Positions 22,601 to 36,000 of a DNA stretch of 64,000 nucleotides are shown piece after piece (position 1 is the first letter of the stretch; each line of letters starts with the position of its first letter). A program made the translations under genes and the position numbers. This DNA comes from Leptasterias polaris (Eukaryota > Echinodermata > Asteroidea > Forcipulatida > Asteriidae): the NCBI GenBank assembly GCA_037783415.1, contig JAZGTN010000188.1:1-64000 (forward strand), given 5' to 3'. Under the pieces are notes generated by a model. It searched no databases. It was not told the DNA's origin and was given only the letters and a program-made list of their open reading frames with translations.

Positions 22601-23480
22601 ATTGATACACAGTCTAAGATCAATGATAGCTCTTTATATACAATGGTCACAATCGACGCCATTGCAGCAACCCGTGACAATTTTTCCTTATTTCGAACTT
22701 TGAAGTGTACTGAAGTTGTGGAATAATGTTGTTGAAGTATAATTTTCCATTTGACATAAAAAAATATATAACGTTTGTCTGATTCATTTCGTCCACGAAG
22801 TCTCTGAAAATGTGCATGCGCCCGGACTAAACTCTGGAGATGAGCCTCATAATAGAGTGGTTGACGGAAATTATTGTTAAAATGAACTGTCTCTACATTA
22901 AAACAAAACTGCGCAAGTTTATGCGCGCATTTGCCTGCTTCAAGCTTGATACTTGCGCAACCAAACCATTAATTTGCGCGAGTTTTCACTATTGAAGGCG
23001 TAGAGATTTTCCATTTCCTGTAGAGTATAGACTATAGTGTTCTTATTTGGACGCCAGCGTTTTGGGGGTGAAATTACGTGGGCTGTACTTTCGATATTAT
23101 GTCAATCTTTAAAAAAAAGTGAAACAGGATCTAGCCATTGACATTCCTACTGACAGAACAACTAGGTATACAAATATTAATGATATGTGAAAGCCTAATG
23201 AAACTTTTGACAGACATGGTCAGCATGAACTCGTCCGGTCAGACAAAAGGTCGTTTTTGTTTCAAAATTAATGTAAGGACGATTTCCTACCAATAACAGC
23301 TTAACACAACAGGTGGCCCTTCCTGCGTTACATTAATTAGACACATTTCCGCGACATTTCAGATTTTTATTTGTTTTTACCAGATCGGTAGAAGGAATTC
23401 TTGTTACTGATTCACCGTATGAAATTTAATTCGTCTTTATAGACTGTGACGTTATGAAAAAAAAAATGAATTTCCTTGGA
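19632..23480. other. Intergenic stretch, no recognised gene
   Basis: No exon with domain support was found on either strand. A hairpin at 21365-21415 (AGTATGTTGCGTG / CACGCAACATACT) and a poly-G run near 20670-20690 are the only clear structures. The ORF at 20646-21044 spans the poly-G run and reads as low-complexity then hydrophobic residues; I do not regard it as a gene. Confidence 0.45.
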
Positions 23481-23489
23481 CCACGGAAG

Positions 23490-23760
23490 AAGTTAAAGTG
23501 ACATTTGCCTCGGATTGGGCGATTTGGGCTATGAAAAGCGTTTGAAACCGTTTGTATGATAGAAAGGTATTTTAAAAGTAAAATATAATGATCCACACAA
23601 TGTGCCTCGAAAATTGTGTGGTAAATTTCCTTTCACTTCGTGAACTTACACGGCCCGCCATTTTGAAGAGCCACATTATTTTTTGACTCCACAAAATGGC
23701 GGACCGTGTCAGTTCACGAAGTAAAATGAAACCACACTACATTATTTCGAGAAAAACCCT
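23490..23760. mobile_element. Fold-back MITE with TTAA-type left end
   Basis: Left end TTAA|AGTGACATTTGCCTCGG, GGCGATTTGGGCTATGAAAA inside. A central hairpin at 23614-23738 pairs TTTCACTTCGTGAACTTAC, GGCCCGCCATTTTG with CAAAATGGCGGACC, GTTCACGAAGTAAAATGAAA. The right boundary is unclear. A relative is at about 25900-26226. Confidence 0.55.
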
Positions 23761-24170
23761 TTACACGGATCCGCCATGTGCGTGTAGGACATCGACTTCA
23801 TGCTTCACTTGGTTTGTATGAAAGTGTCTTAATTTACATCATACTGTGACAATACAGAGTTGTATATTTTTTTGCTATTCACTGCTATCCCCTATTCGAG
23901 GTTCTAACGCAAATGGCTGACCGTGCAAAGTGCAAATACTATAAGACAGCTTGCCATTGTTTTATGAAAAGCTGCATGCAGCGGCATCAAATAAAAACAC
24001 TTCCCCCTGGGAGGTTAATTCAGTTAGCTCTCTGGTGCATGCCACACACAAACTTCAACAAGTTGAAATGCAATCATGTAGGGCCTACATGAGCATACGC
24101 ATCGCAGTTCAGAGGTTATTAATGTGCAGTAATGAGTAAGATCATTATTCGCTCCTAGTGGATAACAACA

Positions 24171-24340
24171 CACGTGCCTACATCCTTACGGGCTGCGAAG
24201 GGGGTACCCTGTTTCAGCCCTAGCATTAGGTGGCAACGTCGTGCCCCAGTGACAGTTGACTCTTTTGGGGCGAAATCCCAAATCAGTTAATTAGTGTAGC
24301 CCTCACCCTGAATTGGCCGTCTGGCCTTGTGATTTTAGGC
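24171..24340 (+). mobile_element. SINE body, 5'-truncated copy
   Basis: The reverse complement of this stretch matches the body of the SINE at 3100-3370 (shared GGTGAGGGCTACACT, AACTGATTTGGG, GGGGCACG, GGGCTGAAACAGGGT, AGGATGTAGGCA). The tRNA-like head is missing. Confidence 0.7.
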
Positions 24341-24396
24341 GATGACTCATAAACAAAAATTATAATAATAATCCCATCCCACGCAATATAGATCAA

Positions 24397-25706
24397 AGGG
24401 ACACACCGGCTTCGTTGGGTTATTTTGGCTACAAAATATACTAAAACATGACTCCAAAGGTCTTCCAGGAATGGAGAAGAACATTTCCTAAAAGAAACCA
24501 CCAATTTGGGTCGTTTTTGAGCATTTTTCAAAAAACGAAGGTCACATGGGTTATACGAACCACTTTTTTGGTTCGGATAACCCTCGTGATCTTCGGAGTT
24601 AGTTTTACCTCCAGCCGTACAAAAATTAAATACTGCACCGAATTCAACTCTGTTTTTTAACAAGAATTCATGAGTATTTGGCACAAAAAAATACGTATTC
24701 AAATTATGGATACAAGTTGTAAATAATTAAAAAAAGTAGAACGTAAGATTTTATTTCAGAGAGTCCGAGCAACGGAAGCGTGTCGTATAGTGCACAGCGT
24801 GGGGCTAGCTAACGTAACACAGGGGCAGTCGTGTCGCTTGCAAGCAGAGTATCTCGGCAGTGCTACAGCGCGACGGAAACCCACTAGCCAAGAGATAGCT
24901 GTACCTGGAAGCTCATGAACATATGTGGGAGGAGTAGGGAGCCAGACCACCAACTACGTTGTCTTTTTTGATGGTTTACTAGTCGGTACACCTCGCTGAT
25001 CGAATCCGTTGTTTCAAAATCGCAACGTTCCAATGCTCTGTGTACGTTCCTTGACCCGATTTGTACCGAATTTCTTGGTAATTAAATAAGATTTATGTCA
25101 ATACATAGGAACACCACTTTTATATTGACGGTACGATTAGTTTAAACAAAATGTGTGACAAACAATTCCAAAAAACGAGCCCCGAAAAAAACGCATAAAA
25201 TAAAGGAGCCCCTGAAGGGACAAGTGAAAAAGAAACTAAAAATTAAAAGGTGGAAGAAAAAAAACTCACTCGAAATTTCTATTGCATTCTCGACACACAA
25301 AATTCCAGCAAAATCATATTTTCGTTTCCTCAAAATATTATTTAATTCGATGAAAATATAATTTGTCTCACAAAAGATTATTTTTCATTTTGTGAACGCA
25401 GTGTGTTTTTCTAGGTAACGAAATAGACTGGATCCTAATGCCTTGTCGTGGTAAAACACTTACATAAGCAGAGCACCAGTCTACTTGCAACATTGCACAG
25501 CTAGCATGTATCCCGTAAATTTGACAATTGCAACGGCTGGTAATTAAAGCGTATACGGTGATCTTTGACCGCTTTTGTGTTTTCGGTCATTTCTCGTTAA
25601 TTACGTGATATTTATGTATAAAAAATATAAAAACCATCTAGAAATAATTGTCTTTGATTCTACATAGATTGACTAAATTACATGAACAGGTAACCGGTGT
25701 GTCCCT
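24397..25706 (+). mobile_element. 1.3-kb non-autonomous DNA transposon, TTAA type (copy A)
   Basis: Ends AGGGACACACCGG and CCGGTGTGTCCCT, flanked by TCAA (left, one change from TTAA) and TTAA (right, 25707-25710). Its interior is the same as copy B at 28664-30059 but in the opposite orientation. TTAA duplication with AGGG ends is compatible with Kolobok or piggyBac-like superfamilies. No transposase is present; the short ORFs inside (for example 24756-24953 minus) are shared with copy B but look non-coding. Confidence 0.8.
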
Positions 25707-25899
25707 TTAAATATTTTCTTTTATCCTATAATATGGGGGTGTTTTCTGTGTTTAAATTCATCATGTAGCTCTAAAATGAAAGTAAATAATTTATAACAAA
25801 CTGATCGGGTATAGTTTCTCCGATTTCAAATCTGTACTCAAACAAACATTTTCAAGTTTGCTTTCGGATTATCGATCAGACGCTTAAAGCCACAACAAA

Positions 25900-26226
25900 T
25901 TTTGTTATGAAATGTACTTGGCTGTGAAGATGTTTAAAAGTAGAATATATATATAGATCAACACAACTATCCCTCGAAATAAGTGTTGTTTTTCTTTTAC
26001 TGCGTGATACAGCACAGTCTGTCATTTTGTGGATGGAGTCACACAAATTGGTTCTACAAAATTGTGGATCATGTTAGTTCATGAGGTAAAAGGCAAACCA
26101 CATAATTTCGAGGTATATTTGACGTGGATTATTATATTATTCTACCTTTAAAATGTCTTTCCAACCATATTTATTTAATAACAAACTTTTTATAGCCCAA
26201 AGCGCCCAACTCCAAGTGTCCCTTTA
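25900..26226. mobile_element. Fold-back MITE with TTAA-type right end
   Basis: The right end ...AGCGCCCAACTCCAAGTGTCCCT|TTAA mirrors the left end of the element at 23490. An imperfect central hairpin (TTTTACTGCGTGATAC... / ...TTCATGAGGTAAAAG) lies at about 25993-26092. Confidence 0.5.
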
Positions 26227-26599
26227 AAGGCAATTTTATGCCTTTGGTTTTCGGAACCGTTCTATTGTTTTAATCTTATACAATTTATTGTAGATATATA
26301 TACAATTAAACTAACCTGTGAAAGTTGCATTTAAAAAGGTGGTCCCGTTTTTGAGATATCTCCAAAAATCTGGAGCGAATATGTCCACGCAGGAAGAAGA
26401 ATCCCTAGTTTGGGAATGCACAGTATGAGAAACGTTACTGACTGTAACGCTTTTATTTTGGGATATAAAACCGATATCTTTTTACGTAACCACATCTCTT
26501 CGGAGTGACTAACTTGTTTCTCAAAATGCTTCTACCATAGAAAGCTGCTGTAGGCTTCTAACCAATAAATTTGTATTGCCTCTAGTTGTAGGAGTGTTT

Positions 26600-26950
26600 G
26601 CCAAATGTAAACAGTCCCTTTGGTAATTACTCAAAAAATTAATGAACATAAATAATTACTTGATAAAGAGAAAGGTGGAGAGCTGTTGATATCAAAACGC
26701 ATTGTTAGAAGCGATCCCATTTGAAGTAATGTAGCTTTCGAGGCAGGCATGAAGCCTTTCGCAGACATCTGAAAGCACACAGTTTTTATGCAACCAGGTG
26801 TTTTTTCTTTCATTATATTTTTGCAACTTCGATAACAAATTGAGCCAAAACTTCCACAGGTTTGTTAATTCATGCATATGTTGGGATACCCGAGGTGAGG
26901 ACACTGTCTTTGACAATTGCCAAAAGTATACCCTGACTTTAACAATCTTG
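26600..26950. repeat. Dispersed repeat just upstream of the sacsin-like start exon
   Basis: CAGTCCCTTTGGTAATTACTC at one end and GACAATTGCCAAAAGTATACC at the other, with AGCCAAAACTTCCACAGG / ATATGTTGGGATACC in between, mark an echinoderm-type dispersed repeat, related to 5100-5210. It ends only about 90 bp before the sacsin-like ATG, so it may contribute promoter or 5' UTR sequence. Confidence 0.55.
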
Positions 26951-27035
26951 TTTTTCTATTTGTTTTCGTGTGATGTAGCCTGAGGCAAACTGCAGTTTAT
27001 AATGAAGAAATACTAGATACGGCAAAAGAAACACA

Positions 27036-27054
27036 ATGGCGGACGATACCAGTG
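27036..27054 (+). CDS. SACS: Sacsin-like exon 1 (start codon exon)
   Basis: Nineteen coding bases encode MADDTS plus one base, followed by a consensus donor GTAAGT. The ATG context is strong (A at -3, G at +4). The single leftover G joins GA of the next exon to make Gly, giving MADDTSGTAFGQ, a natural start for a sacsin-like protein. A possible acceptor (AACTGCAG at about 26984-26992) upstream suggests that the 5' UTR may also be spliced. A four-codon upstream ORF (27002-27016) precedes the ATG by 19 bases. Confidence 0.75.
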
Positions 27055-30000
27055 GTAAGTTTCAATATAATTAAAGGTTTTACCATGATAAATTACAACC
27101 CCCAAATTACCCAATTTGGTGTCCCAATTTAATATTAATCTATATGCAGACAATGTTAGCTTATAAAAAATTATGACAATGTCAACTTTTCTGTTAGTCA
27201 ATTTAATTTGAAATGGATCCCTACTATATGATTAGGTAAATTGGGGACGTTCGATTAGCTTAAACGGGTCTACCCCAGTGTGCTCATCCTGGTAAGCCCC
27301 TGACATGAGCTAAACCCCATAATTAACACCAGAGCATTGGGACAGCGGACCAGGAACTTCTTTCATTTTGTGCGTTACGTGCGAAAATGTTCGTGAATTC
27401 AGGAAAACATGGTAAAATAATTATTCTCAAGGTAAAACTGCCATGTTAAACTATTTTACAAGCCCACGTTGATACAAAATGTGCGCGTGCTCAAAGCTAC
27501 TCGAAAGCACTGGGGTCAGGGCTTGGGTCGACTTGGGGAAGCTAATCGAACTCACCCACTGTTTCCTGGTGTTTACACTTGCCTGAAAGAGGAGTGCTTG
27601 AAAAGCAAACACAGATATTGTTCAATCTATGTCATTGGTATATTTCAATGAGTTAAAAATATGCAAACGAAAAATTTAATCGGCTTAAAGCCTTTAGAAC
27701 TCCATAGGTGATTGTGATGTCGTTTTCAACACACGATCATTGGCAATTCAAATAGTCAATTGGCATACAGATGGTTCCAATATGACGTCACACAGTGAAA
27801 AGTCTATCGTCTTTTACGGGCAATGGATTTTTGAGCTCGCGTTTTTATGCGTATTGGGGCAATACTCCTTGCATGATCGGCCGGTGTTTCCTTTGGCTGC
27901 GGAGAAAAATTTTGAACGCTTGACGCGGCCAAAAGCCAAAACCCAAAGATCGTCTATACCGGGAATTATAACACAACTCTAACTACTGGATTGTTATCCC
28001 AGTTGACTGAAACACTGTCAAATTGGGTTCACTAATATAGTTCCAGAAGTGGGCAATACTCAAAACTTTCGATTTGTTATATCGCCCTTCTATGATAACA
28101 AAAATCCAGAGAACCCCAACAATTCCCTTAATAATTGAATTGCTTATTTTTTAAAATTGATTGTGAGTTATTGTTGAATTAAAACAGTTATTTTGTAAAA
28201 CAATTATGGATTGGCATGATTCGGTCACTAGTGCGCGTCTAATCACACTTCGAGGGTCTGTAAGCACAAGGGTGCGATTTCCCAATGCTGACCCTTTTCC
28301 CGGTCATTCACAGACCCTTGGGGTGCACTAGACGTGTGCTAGCAACCTCATTGCCAGTAGCAAGTTCGGTTGGCTGACTAGAGTCGACATAGACTTAACC
28401 AAAGTCGATCGAACTGTCACTCGAACGCTGCATGGTTGAACCAGCTAGTCCAACTGGATCAAACTAGCTCCGGAGCACTGTTTCTCTAATCAACTAACGA
28501 AGTTACGTTGTTTTGTTAAGATTTTGAAACAATACATTTTTCTCTCTTCGATACGTCGTCACCATGTTTGTCGCCATATTTGCCGAAACATTAGACCAAA
28601 CGCGTTCGGGCGAAACACAGACCAAGCATGCGTAATTTAAACGGCAGATTGACTAAATGTTAAAGGGACACACCGGTTACCTGTTTACGTAATTTAGTCA
28701 TGTACAATCAAAGACAATTATTTCTAGATGGTTTTTAAATTTTTTTATACAAAAATATCACGTAATTAAAGAGAAATGACCGAAAAAACAGAAGCGGTCA
28801 AAGGTCACCGTATACGCTTTACCAGCCGTTGCAAGTGTCAAATATACGGGATACATGCTGTGCAATGTTGCAAGTAGGTGCTCTGTTTATGTAAGTGTTT
28901 ACTACGACAAGGCACAGTCCACGTTATCCATCTGAAAGTGTGTATAAACAACGGACACGGAAACCAATCAAATCGCCCCCAGCAAACTCGCCAATTACAA
29001 AGTCGCCAACTAAAATGTCGCCCTCTAGCTCTAGTCACATATTTCGGGGGGAAAGAAAGTGTGTTCAAGGGAACGAGAACCTATTTTCTAGAAATAATCT
29101 ATTTCGTTACCTAGAAAAATTATATTTTCATCGACTTAAATAATATTTTGAGGAAACGAAATGATTTTGTTGGAATTTTGTGTGTCGAGGGATGCAATAG
29201 AAATTTCGAGTGAGTTTTTATTTTTTCCACCTTTTAATTTTTAATTTATTTTTCTCTTGTCCCTTGTGGGGGGGGGGGGGGGGCTCGTTTTTTGGAATTG
29301 TTTGTCACAAATATTGTTTAAACTAATTGCACCGTCAATATAAAAGTAGTATTCCTACATATTGACATAAATCTTATTTAATTACAAAGACATTTGGTAC
29401 AAATCGGGTCAAGGAACATAGAACATTACACAGAGCATTGAAAAGTTGCAATTTTAAAACAACGGTTTCGATCAGCGAGGTGTACCGACTAGCAAACCCG
29501 CTACAACAACAACGTAGTTGGTGGTCTGGCTCCCTACCTCTCCCACATGTTCATGAGCTTCCAGGTACAGCTATCTCTTGGCTAGTGGGTTGCCGTCGCA
29601 CTAGTACTGCCGAGATACTCTGCTCGCAAGCGACAGGACTGCCCGTGTTACGTGTAGCTAGCCCCACGCTGTGCACTGTAAGACACGCTTCCGTTGCTCG
29701 GACTCTCTGAAATAAAATCTTATACGTTCGATTTTGTTTTATTATTTACATAATTTTAATACTTATTTTTGTGTGTCAAATACTCATGAATTCTTCTTAA
29801 AAACAGAGTTGATTTCGTTGCAGTAATTAATTTTTATTCGGATGGAAGTAAAACTAACTCCGAAGATCACATGGGTTATCCGAACCAAAAATGTTGTTCG
29901 GATAACCCATGTGACCTTCGTTTTTTGAAAAATGATCAAAAACGACCAAAATTGATGGTTTCTTTTAGGAACCGTTCTTCTCCATTCCTGGAAGACCTTT

Positions 30001-33000
30001 GGAGTCATGTTTTAGTCTATTTTGTAGCCAAAATAGCCCAACGAAGCCGGTGTGTCCCTTTAACACCCGCACTTACTCTCATATAACACCCCTTTAACGA
30101 AGATTCCCCCTCGTGATTGTTCCAGAGCGCGTTACACACTCTAGAAAACCATAGGAACGCCACGCGCTGTGCCCGTAGCAATTTACCTTGACCGTCACTA
30201 CACCAGTAACAATCATTGTACTACACCCATAGCAACATCAGCTTCGTGGCACCTAGACGTTTAGTCACAACATAATATAGCCTATGTGGTGTTATACAAC
30301 AAATACTGACTGAATTTACTGGTGCTACGGTTAAAACTTGGGCTCTCTCGGTGATAGCCGCGGAGCGTTCTACAGGGATTAAACGCTCCAGAGATCACAT
30401 CGGGCCAGTCGTATAACCGTAGCACTCAAAGCAGTCAAATTCTGTAACCGACGCCAGGAACTAAAATACGCTTTCCAGATTAGTAAACACTTCTGAAGAA
30501 AACGGCATCAAAAGTTGAGTGCTTAAAAAAATAAAATAATAATAACATGGTTTTGTACACAGTGTGTCTAAGTTAAGCGTGCAAATCTCGTCTGCAAGTC
30601 TCGCGTGCATTGGAACACTATAGGGACAATGCTTCAACTTTGAAAACTCAGTTTATTTGGGAAGAATTGTTCTAAAGTTTACAATGCCAACTCTTAACAC
30701 GGTAGTTAACTTGTACTCTCTCGTCAGTAGATATTACATTGCAGTAGATCATACACGGCTGTGCTCCTCATCTCCGTGACCTCATCTCACTCACAAACAA
30801 TCTGGTCGCGTTTTAAGATCTTCAACTTCATACATGTTAGCTCAACCAAGATTTAGAACCTCTCGCTATGGTCAGCGTGCCTTTGCCAATGCTCACCTGC
30901 CATTTGGAACAAGCTCCCTGCCACACGTCAAAGAACATCTTTGAACATCTTCAATAGAGAATTGAAGTCCCATTATTTTGTTTCGCTAGTTTTTCTCTTC
31001 ACTTGTTCGGAACATAACTTTTGTGTCACTCTGTTGGTTTTTGTATACGCCTTGAACGGTTTCCGGAGATGTGCCTATTTAAATAAGTCCATATTATTAT
31101 TGTTATTATTATTATTATACCTAATGAGCATGCCTTTTTGCAATTTGCAGGAACTGCTTTTGGTCAGGTTGTCCCACCTCTTTCTGTTTATCTGAAGAGG
31201 GTTCTTGACAAGTATCCTGAAGGTGGACAGATACTTAAGGTAGTTTATTTTGAATTTATAACATTGTAACTCATGTAGCCCTACAAAGAAATCCTAAATC
31301 TTTTTAACACAATGTTTTTAAGGCAAAACCAAGAGCCGGAATAATAGAAACCAATTCAAACAGGAAAAAATGCGTGGAAAATATTCTTGCTTTAAAATTG
31401 CGACACACTACTTACGTTTGTTGCAATATGGTGTTTCCTATTTCTGATTCATTCAAAATTATAGTCTTTTTAGTAGAGCAACATACTTCTTGTGAAGGAG
31501 TCAAGTAAACCAATCATGAGTTCCCTCTAAATTAAAGTGTGAAACAAATCTAGTTTTTTATTCTCCGTTATATCTTTGTTGACTTTCATTTGAATATCAT
31601 CAGGAGCTTCTGCAGAACGCAGATGATGCAAAAGCGAGGAATGTGATTTTCCTTTACGACAAAACAGAGCATTCTTGCAAGGGACTGTGGTCGGATACTT
31701 TAAGCGAGTTCCAGGGACCTGCTCTGTACGCTTACAACGATGCCGTCTTCAAAAAGGAGGACTGGGACAGTATACAGAAGCCAGAGCAAAGTGGCAAGGT
31801 TGATGACGTAATGAAAGTTGGACGATTCGGGCTTGGCTTCATTTCGGTTTACCATCTAACAGGTGAGGTGATCGATCTGCAGAGGCGGACCACTTATCAT
31901 TTAACCCCGGGAGGGGGTAACCCTGGGAATTATACAAATGTAGGAAGGTTCCGCTACCCCACTGGCTCTCCGGTAAGCCGAAAAGTTTGATTGGTATAGG
32001 GGGAGGGGTGTTGGAAACCAAACAACCTGGCACAGGCTGTTAGCGTTACATCTGGAATCCTTCCAAAGAACAGGATGGCTCCACTTACCAGAGGGTAGAT
32101 CTCGGTTGGCCTGTATGACTCTACAATTTTGTGTACGAAGGATATGAGTGAAACAATTGTTGTGCCCCTCAATATGAAACTACACAACTCTGGGAACTCT
32201 CTTTTAGACATAGTCAAGTCTATGAAATCATTGACTTGACTCCACGGGGGTATTGCACTTTGAAGCAAACGGTAAAATAATTCTTGTTGAAAATTTCCTT
32301 AGTTTTCAGCTTAGAAAAGCATTGAGATTGGCTATAATTGTCGTTGTTTGTTCGTGTCCATGTGTGTACATGTAGCTGTATACTGGTATACAAAGTGTTC
32401 TCATTGTTAGTGAGCTTTTTACTAATACATGTGCAGTGTACAACGTAGACGTCATGCAAGGTTTATATTGAACTGTTTATCGCACGTGCGCAATGAAGGC
32501 AGATAATTATAGTCATTCAAACTTTTGAAAGATCAAACCATTTTGTGCCAAGTGAGTGTGTCTGTACACACATGTAGTCCGTATAAAGTTATACTGTTCA
32601 AATATTTATTAAATGATTTCAATCAACCTTTAACTGTTTTCCCTGCAGATCTGCCGAGCGTCCTAAGCGGCAATAGCGTTGGATTTCTTGACCCGCTCGA
32701 ACAAAACTTCAAATACGATCCCTGGGAAAGAAAGCACTACGAAGGCAGACGCGGAATGCAGTGGAAGACGTCTGGAAAACTCCTCGATGAATTTCCAGGT
32801 CAGTTCTCACCATACCTCTTGGACTTATTTAATTGTACAGACAAGACTTTCCGGGAGAGCAATTTCAAGGGCACCATTTTCAGATTCCCATTTCGAAAAC
32901 AATCATCTGATTTAAGCAAGTCAGTGTTCAACAATGAAAGCCGTGTGCAAAACCGCCTGGAGTCATTCCAGAGTGATGCAGAGATCTCATTGTTATTCAT

Positions 33001-36000
33001 GAAACATATAGAGACTATTCAGGTGTATGAGAGACATGGCCTTGGCGAATCGCCGAAACAGGTCTTTGAAGTCAAGATCCCATCGGCGAAGTGTTTGCAA
33101 GTTAGAGCCGACAGAGATGACTTGTGGGCCAGAATCATCAAGGGGAACGTTACCACTGTAAGTGACATACACGTCGAAGCACGTATCAAGGACACAGCGG
33201 CTCACGTAAGTGTTTACGTCACCGTTAATACAAGTTCAGACACTTCGCCGGAACTACAGAATCTTATTAAAGACGATGATCTGAATCTGCGGCCATGGAT
33301 GGGAGCAGCCTTCAAATTCTCTGGAGCTGGGGACGTGTGCATGAAAGACGGTTTAGCAAAACGTGGTCGCGTCTTTTGCTTTCTGCCGTTACCGGAGAGC
33401 GAACAATCTGGTCTGCCTGTCCACGTCAACGGATATTTCGGTCTTGGAGATAACCGACGAGGCATCAAGTGGCCAGCTAACGATTCAAGCTATGATAAGA
33501 AAGCTCTATGGAATCAGCTTCTTGTCACTGAAGTGTATCCTGAAGTCTATGCCAAATTAATTCTCGCTTCTATAGACAAATGCGAGAAGAAGGCTGACAA
33601 GATACTCCCAAAAGACGTTTACAGTGCCTGGCCTAAGATCCATGAAGTAAAGAAGGAGTGGGAAGATGGTGTCCGGAAATTCCTAACACTTTTGAAGGAC
33701 GAAAAGTTTGTTTACACAGATTACAATGGTGGTCGCTGGATGAAGTTATCCGAAGTTTACCATGATACCGAAAACAGTGGACTTATTTCGAAAGTGTTTG
33801 GAGGAACGAATGGGACCCCACTGGCACAACTTCCTGGTCATGTTGTCGAGTCTCTAGATTGGGCAGAAATAGACTACCAGAAAGTTACACCCGCCATCGT
33901 GAGGAATCGTATCCGTGGAAATGAACTTCATTTTCTAAGCCGAGAGGAGAAACGTGAGCTTCTCGAGTATGTGATCAGCGACACCATTGATGATCTATTC
34001 AAGCTAAAGCTTCTCCCCTTGCAAAATGGCACTTTTATTTTCTTTGATAAGACATCAACGGAAGTTTTCATTCAAACTCATGACAATCCAAGCTCCCTTA
34101 TTCCAAATAGAGAAATCAAATTTGCTGTGAATGACCTGCCGAATGCATTGACTACCTCCGAAGTAGAGTCATACACTCAATTAAGATTGTTTGCCACTGA
34201 ACATGTCGAGCCACTATTACGTAAAACATTGCCAGTCCATTGGATCAAAGGTACAGACAAAGTACTGTCTTGGACACCAGGGAGATACCAGCAGCCAACG
34301 CTTGAATGGTTGAATACTTTGTGGAGATGGCTTACCAGCAATCAAGTACCCCTGAGCTCTTTCGAAGGTATTCCACTCATTTATATGAAACCCAATAAGA
34401 TCGTAAGACTGATGGAGAGTTCAATGATATTTTGGGAATCTTTGACAGCAAATATATGTGAGTTTCTCGAGAAATTGGGGGCAGTTGTTTATCGAGATAC
34501 ACTGTCAAAATACGTTGCCAACCACCCTGATCTGAGCAATTTCATCCAACCTTCAACCGCTGAAGGAGTTATGAAGATTTTGGAATCAATTAGTGTATGT
34601 TCCATATTAAAGCAGTTGGAACTTATGGGAAATGCCGTTAAGGACGATCTACGAAATCTAGTTGCTCAAAACTTGTCATTAAACAGTTTCCAACAAGACC
34701 TTCTGAGGAAATTACCACTTTTCCGTTGCCAAACCAAGGCAATAAGCTACACAACAGTTAACCACTGCTCAGCAGTGCCAAGTGATTTTTTCGACATACC
34801 AGTTCCCTACTTGAGGTATGCTCGTCTGATCATACAAGATCACTCAGACCATGTAGCCTTGTGGTTAGGGGCTGAAGAAGAAACCACTGACGACTTTCTG
34901 TCCACAAATATTTTGTGTGGTGTGGAATCTGGGTACTACAATGACAAAACTAAGCTCAAGATCATGACTTGGGTTTTGGAGAGTTATACATATCGGCATC
35001 TTGCTAAGGGTCGTAAGTTTATACCCACTGCTAAAACACGTAGAGTTGTGAGCCCAGAAGAACTGTTTGAACCCACCACTACACTTAAGATCCTACTTGG
35101 GCAAAGCGATGTGTTTCCATCGGATGCGTATTCGAAAGGCCCCATAATTCAGAGATTGAAAGAAGTTGGCTTGAAGAGTGAGGGTGACGTAAGTTCTGAT
35201 GATGTTTTGAAAGTTGCAAAGGAGCTTTCTAAGGTTGGAGCATATGGGGTTGCGGATGTTAAAAGAGGACAGGTCCTCTTAGAGTACATCTGTTCTCATT
35301 GCGAACTCTTATCAGAATTCGTAACCAGTGGTGGTAAGCCACTGGGTGAGTTACTCATTGGGCTTTGTTGGGTTCCTTGTGTACCTAAACCACCAGCCCA
35401 ATACCCATGTTCTGCTGGATGGTGTGGTAAATCTAACAAACTATACTCCCCAGAATGCTTGGCTCTGTATGATACATACCTGCTGCAAGGTTCCGTGCTA
35501 CCTCTACTCGAACTGCCAGATATCAACAAAGAGATGCTTGATGCCTTCAGTCTCACTGTGCAACTTGAACCAAACAACTACACAAATGTCGAGCACGTCG
35601 TACAGCAGCTGAGCAGTTTGTCAAAGAATTTCAACCCCAAGAAAGACAACAGCAGTGTTACTGCCTTTGCGGTGTCTGCAATATACGACTTTCTTAACCA
35701 GGTGACAGGAAGTGAATTGAAGCTTGCTTCTGAAAAGCACATCAGCGTCAATCAGCCCTTGGTGTGGCACGGCTCTGGATTTTCAACACTTGACAAAATA
35801 GCCATTGATAATGGAACACTTGGCGTCAGTCTGGTACCCTATCTCTACACAGTTCCAATAGAGCACAAGGAGAAGTATTGCCATTTTCTATCGAGTATTG
35901 GTGTCCGACAGACCTTCCAAGAAGATGAACTGTGCAAAGTTCTGAAAAATGTCCATCAAAAATATGAAAGAGAAGAGGTTGGGCAGGAAGATTACAAAGG

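Noticed and set aside
24756..24953. Conserved ORF shared with 29438-29710 as a gene
   Set aside because: The similarity is explained by the two copies of one non-autonomous transposon; the reading frame is not maintained over the whole shared stretch.
31954..32268. A minus-strand 104-codon ORF inside sacsin-like intron 3
   Set aside because: It overlaps a well-supported intron, looks like dispersed-repeat sequence, and shows no domain.
32525..32648. Upstream in-frame Met of the first giant ORF as a translation start
   Set aside because: The acceptor at 32647-32648 joins exactly to exon 3 (YHLT-D-LPSV), so this part is intron.
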